From: Rhea pennata
Lineage: Eukaryota; Chordata; Aves; Rheiformes; Rheidae
Assembly: GCF_028389875.1 (NCBI RefSeq)
Contig: NC_084663.1
Span: 214,544,876-214,608,875 of the forward strand
Reading direction: 5' to 3'
Length of the DNA: 64,000 nt
The position numbers and the translations under genes were made by a program. Shown here piece by piece: positions 60,487-64,000 of this stretch (positions within the stretch are counted from its first letter, which is position 1; every line of letters begins with the position of its first letter). The notes beneath the pieces were generated by a model. It was not told where the DNA came from. It saw only the letters and a program-made list of their open reading frames with translations, and searched no databases.

Positions 60487-61013
60487 GTCTTCTCCATCGC
60501 GTTGCGGTGAGTACCCTTTCGCCAGTGGAAGGGTTTGTCCTGTGTGTGAACGGAATTGGTGATCCTTGGGTCTCCCGAGGCCTGTGGTGGTTTGCAGTGC
60601 CCTGACTTGCACCCACTTCAGCATGATCCCTGTTAAATGCACTCCTATGCAAGCTGCCATTTTGAACAATTTAAAGGAAGACATGGTTGTGGTTATACCG
60701 AGAAACTCCGTATCTGTGTCTCTTCTGCCAAACCTGCTCATCTGCTCAACACCGAATGGCATCTCCCCAATGGTGAGTGTTGGAGACCTCTATGATGGTG
60801 GCAAAATGTGCTAGAAAATCATGCCCTGAATATTTAAGATTATTTTCTAAACCAGAAACTTTTCAAGCAAAAGGCCTCCAAAAACTGAAGAAAATACATT
60901 TGCCTTTCTCCAGATTCCCTGGCACATTGTTAGCAAGTGTTTATCCGAAGTTTTGTGTGTCTTGGCAAGGGAAGAAAGGCTTTCGATCGATGAGGAGTGT
61001 CAGCTGTGGTTTT

Positions 61014-61019
61014 AATAAA
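61014..61019 (+). terminator. P2RY2: Possible proximal poly(A) signal of P2RY2
   Basis: AATAAA in TTTTAATAAACAGG about 530 bases after the stop codon. Downstream T/GT-rich context is weak, so use is uncertain. Confidence 0.3.
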
Positions 61020-63113
61020 CAGGTCGATAAAAATATCAAGTGCAAATACCACCCAGGAAGCAGGGAAGGGACTCTCACAACTTTGACAGCCCTTAAGAAA
61101 TGTTCCCCCAGCTACTGCCCATGCCTCTGCTGGACTAGCCAGGAAGGGATTTTGAGGTCTTGTCCAAGGGCTGCTTTGCTCCTTGGAGAGTTACTGGTGG
61201 GTTGATACCCTCCACCACTCGGGGGCTTGCTGGCATTAGCAAGTAGGTCCTCTGTAGCCTCCTCCATGAAGATACGCAAGTGGCGTTAATGTTCTACTCA
61301 CCAGAGAACTGCTAATGCTTTGCCACCCGACAACATCCACCTTTGAAAGGCTTTCAGCAATCCGTAACACTGTCTCAGCTGCTGCCTTTAATAATCATCT
61401 CCAACCCATTAAAACTGAAGGGGGGTTGAGCTCTTTATGCCTTGTTTTTAGCCCTCTTATTAATGACTTGTGTTTCCAGCGAAGAACCATAGACCGGTGT
61501 CACACCCTCAACTGTGGGCTGCCATGAGCTCGTTGCTGCTCAGAGACGATAGCCCTTAACAGCTTGCCATGACCCAAAGAGCTGCTGAAATCCTGCGCAG
61601 ACCCTGCTGTCCGGTCTCCCCATAATCCCAGCACTCAGCATAGCCCTCACTGACAGCATGAACCTTCCCTTGGAAATTTGGCAGTGCTGAATGCTGACTT
61701 TAGGAGCCGTAATATTAAACGTAGTGCTTAGGGAGCACCGTGTCTGCTAGCCAGGGCTAAGCCTCTGTGTGGGTTTAACTCCCACTGAAGCATATTTAAG
61801 CAGGAAAATGACCCTGCTCCTGCGTCTAGTCCTAACCCCCTTCTCCTCCAGCCTGTGCTGGGCTGGCTGTCTTGCCCTGCGCTGATCCTGAGGGTCTGTA
61901 AAAGGAGAGGCAGACATCATGCATAAGGCTCACGTCTCCCTCGCATGGAGATGCTCCTCTCGTCCACTTGGAAGATTTTTCAGGATCTGCAGATCAAGAA
62001 GGACAGGAAACCCCAAGCTAAGGAAAGGTGGGCAGCAGAGGTGGGGGAGAAGAGCTGGACCTAGCACAGCTCCTCAAGCACCATGTCCCTTCTCAAGGAG
62101 GATGGGTGCAGGCTGACCTCCACCTATGGCTTCGTGTGGCCAACAGGAGTCAAGTATTCTTCAGCATGTGCAAAACCAGCAGAATCTAGCCAGTTGCAGT
62201 TGGAATGGACATCACCATCTTGGATGCTTTTGTTCAGGTCTTCTCTGATCAGCTTTTTAGCCACTGAGTTGACATGCGTCATGCCAGTCGTGACTGACTT
62301 TGGCCTTGCATCCTGCAGTCAGTCAGGACAATTCAAACTGGGGTAGTGAAAATATCCACAAAACAATTCACTAGATGACCCACTCGGTCTTTCTCCCTGT
62401 AATTGCAGGGTTTGAGAGTAGAGAGCCCAGGCACGTGGTTTCCTTGCCCAGTCTTGCCGCAAGGATGCTGTTTACTCACCCAAAAATGAAAATTGTTCGT
62501 CCTGCAAAGCTGGACTAGTCGTATCTTGTAAGAGCAGCCGCGACTCTATTTTAGGGTTAGACATTAGATACATTTGATCCTGGTTTAAAACCAATTGCTC
62601 AGACCTAAAAAGAGTTTCTCCCATTCCTCCTTCTTCTAAGCATGTGTTTATGGCTTGCTGGAGATAACGACATGGCGCCACGTAGCCAGCCAAGTATAGC
62701 CGGGGTGACTAGGACCCCACAGAGATAACTGGGAGGTTCTTGTGGTCCCACTCAGTGGAGCCATGGTCACTTGGAGGACTCCTGACCTGACAAACATTAT
62801 AGCAGCCGCAGGAGGCAGTGGGGGAATTGTCTCCATCTGCGCTCAACCCTGAGCACCATTCGTGAAGAGAAACAGAACATTTGTAGGGTGATTCACCTCA
62901 TTCACCATCCGATGTGGGTCCCTCTGTGCTTCTGGCTCTGCACATGCTAGTGGCACTATTTGGGTTCAGAGTAATTGGAGAGGTACCAGCTGGAAATTTT
63001 TTTTTTGTTCTTACTGTTTGTAAAAGCACTAACTTATACTAAAAATGTGGGTTTTTGTGACAATAACTGTACATTTTTTATTTTTGTAACATGATCTCAG
63101 ATTTCTTATAGGA

Positions 63114-63119
63114 AATAAA
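63114..63119 (+). terminator. P2RY2: Poly(A) signal of P2RY2
   Basis: A canonical AATAAA inside GGAAATAAATTTATTTCAAC, preceded by a T-rich upstream element and followed by the TGCTGTCTCCTCTGGTGTGTGC T/GT-rich downstream element. Together these form a complete polyadenylation site. Confidence 0.75.
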
Positions 63120-63135
63120 TTTATTTCAACTACTA

Positions 63136-64000
63136 GCACTCTTCTGCTGTCTCCTCTGGTGTGTGCAGGGAAGAGGGTAGCAGACATAGGAGTGGGGTTA
63201 CTGAACGTCTCCCAGGAGCTGGGTGACCTGCTCAGGTGGAGGGGGCTGCTGGAACGACCCAAAACCCAGCAGCTCAGTGAGGAGGGCTTCATCTCTGAGC
63301 TGACTTCAGTTTTTCTTGCCACCATCTCCCTCTTTCCAGAAATGTCTAGTAGTGCCCATGCTCTTCCCAAGTCGTTGCCTTTTGAAGGCAGGAGGATAGG
63401 CGATCCAAAAGAGCCAGCCAACCGTAGTGGATGAGGCTTTGGTGTGGAGGCAGCTCAAAGGCAACCCCAGCATTCCCCCTGATGGCTCTTGTCCTGCAGC
63501 TGAAAGTGGATCTCTAAAGCCATTGAGCAGGTTTCAGGCCTCCCTCTGTCTGATCTGTCCCCAGCAGCTTCCTAGAGCTCCTTGCAGTCACTGCACACCA
63601 GACCTGCACAGCGCGGCCAAGTGTTTTTAACAAGGTGACCCGAAAAACTCTGATTTGATCTTAGATGGCTCAACAAAGGTTCAAGCAGGCTAGAAGATGC
63701 TCTGGCACCAAGTGAGGCAATGTCTCCTGGAGTCCACCTGCGGGGCAAAACTTCCTCGGCAGAACTCGGCCTCCGCCTAATATCTCCTGAATTTGGATCT
63801 GGATCTCCACTCACCCACAACACTCACAGGGGGTTGATGCCACCACTGGTAATGTGATCAATTCAGTCTCTGGTCTTCTTCTGGCTATGTGACCCATCTC
63901 CCCGTGCTTGGGGGAGGGGGGCTTTCCTAGGCTTCTCTTGTTGAAGACCAGACAAGGTTGCTAGATTAATTTGAGTAATCCCCAGTACCACAGTCTTTCT
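63136..64000. other. Downstream of P2RY2, no gene recognised
   Basis: GC-moderate sequence to the window edge; no recognisable exon or repeat. Confidence 0.5.

Larger units (their letters stand above)
60487..63135 (+). other. P2RY2: P2RY2 3' UTR
   Basis: No coding exon follows the stop at 60484-60486. A T-rich region from about 63000, with TTTTTTATTTTTGTAACATG, leads to AATAAA at 63114-63119 and a likely cleavage site about 10-20 bases later. An internal AATAAA at 61014-61019 could give a shorter mRNA. The UTR extent is inferred from these signals. Confidence 0.65.

Noticed and set aside
62472..62836. Possible endogenous retroviral or other transposon piece in the P2RY2 3' UTR
   Set aside because: The minus-strand frames here show no recognisable retroviral or LINE motif.

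Overview
The window looks like bird genomic DNA. Several CR1-type LINE fragments carry the avian-style CR1 3' end and reverse-transcriptase remnants, genes are split by long introns, and AT-rich intronic DNA gives way to very GC-rich promoter and minisatellite DNA. The species cannot be named from sequence alone; another CR1-rich sauropsid is less likely but possible.

Two protein-coding genes are supported. On the minus strand lies the 5' end of FCHSD2 (F-BAR and double-SH3 endocytic adaptor). Coding exon 1 (35704-35724) and exon 2 (31908-32005) splice in frame to give the start of the protein. Everything from 31907 down to position 1 is read as intron 2, because no further FCHSD2 exon was found. 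On the plus strand lies P2RY2, the P2Y2 nucleotide receptor, with an intact single-exon reading frame (59410-60486), a splice acceptor just before the ATG and a long 3' UTR probably ending at a poly(A) signal at 63114. The head-to-head FCHSD2-P2RY2 order matches the arrangement I know from human chromosome 11.

Layout: 1-31.9 kb is AT-rich FCHSD2 intron 2, with two large CR1 blocks (5.5-8.1 and 10.7-12.2 kb), a small CpG-rich patch at 17.6-17.9 kb, long AT/AC hairpin-forming microsatellites and an oligo(A)/oligo(T) pair. The short FCHSD2 intron 1 (32.0-35.7 kb) turns abruptly GC-rich at 33.25 kb and holds a 51-bp G-rich (on the transcribed-gene sense strand) minisatellite. The FCHSD2 promoter is at 35.75-36.25 kb. 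Directly upstream of it is a 20-copy, 48-bp minisatellite (36.25-37.22 kb), each unit carrying a C/EBP-like TTGCACAA core. From 38 to 50 kb is intergenic DNA with a few CR1 pieces and no recognisable gene. A second CpG-rich block at 50-55.2 kb contains several GC minisatellites and is the best candidate for the P2RY2 promoter and its untranslated first exon(s). P2RY2 and its 3' UTR fill 59.4-63.1 kb.

The two genes have different roles (membrane remodelling in endocytosis; ATP/UTP signalling) and are probably neighbours through conserved synteny rather than joint function. The most unusual material is the GC-rich tandem arrays around the FCHSD2 promoter. They create very long open frames on both strands that are almost certainly not genes.
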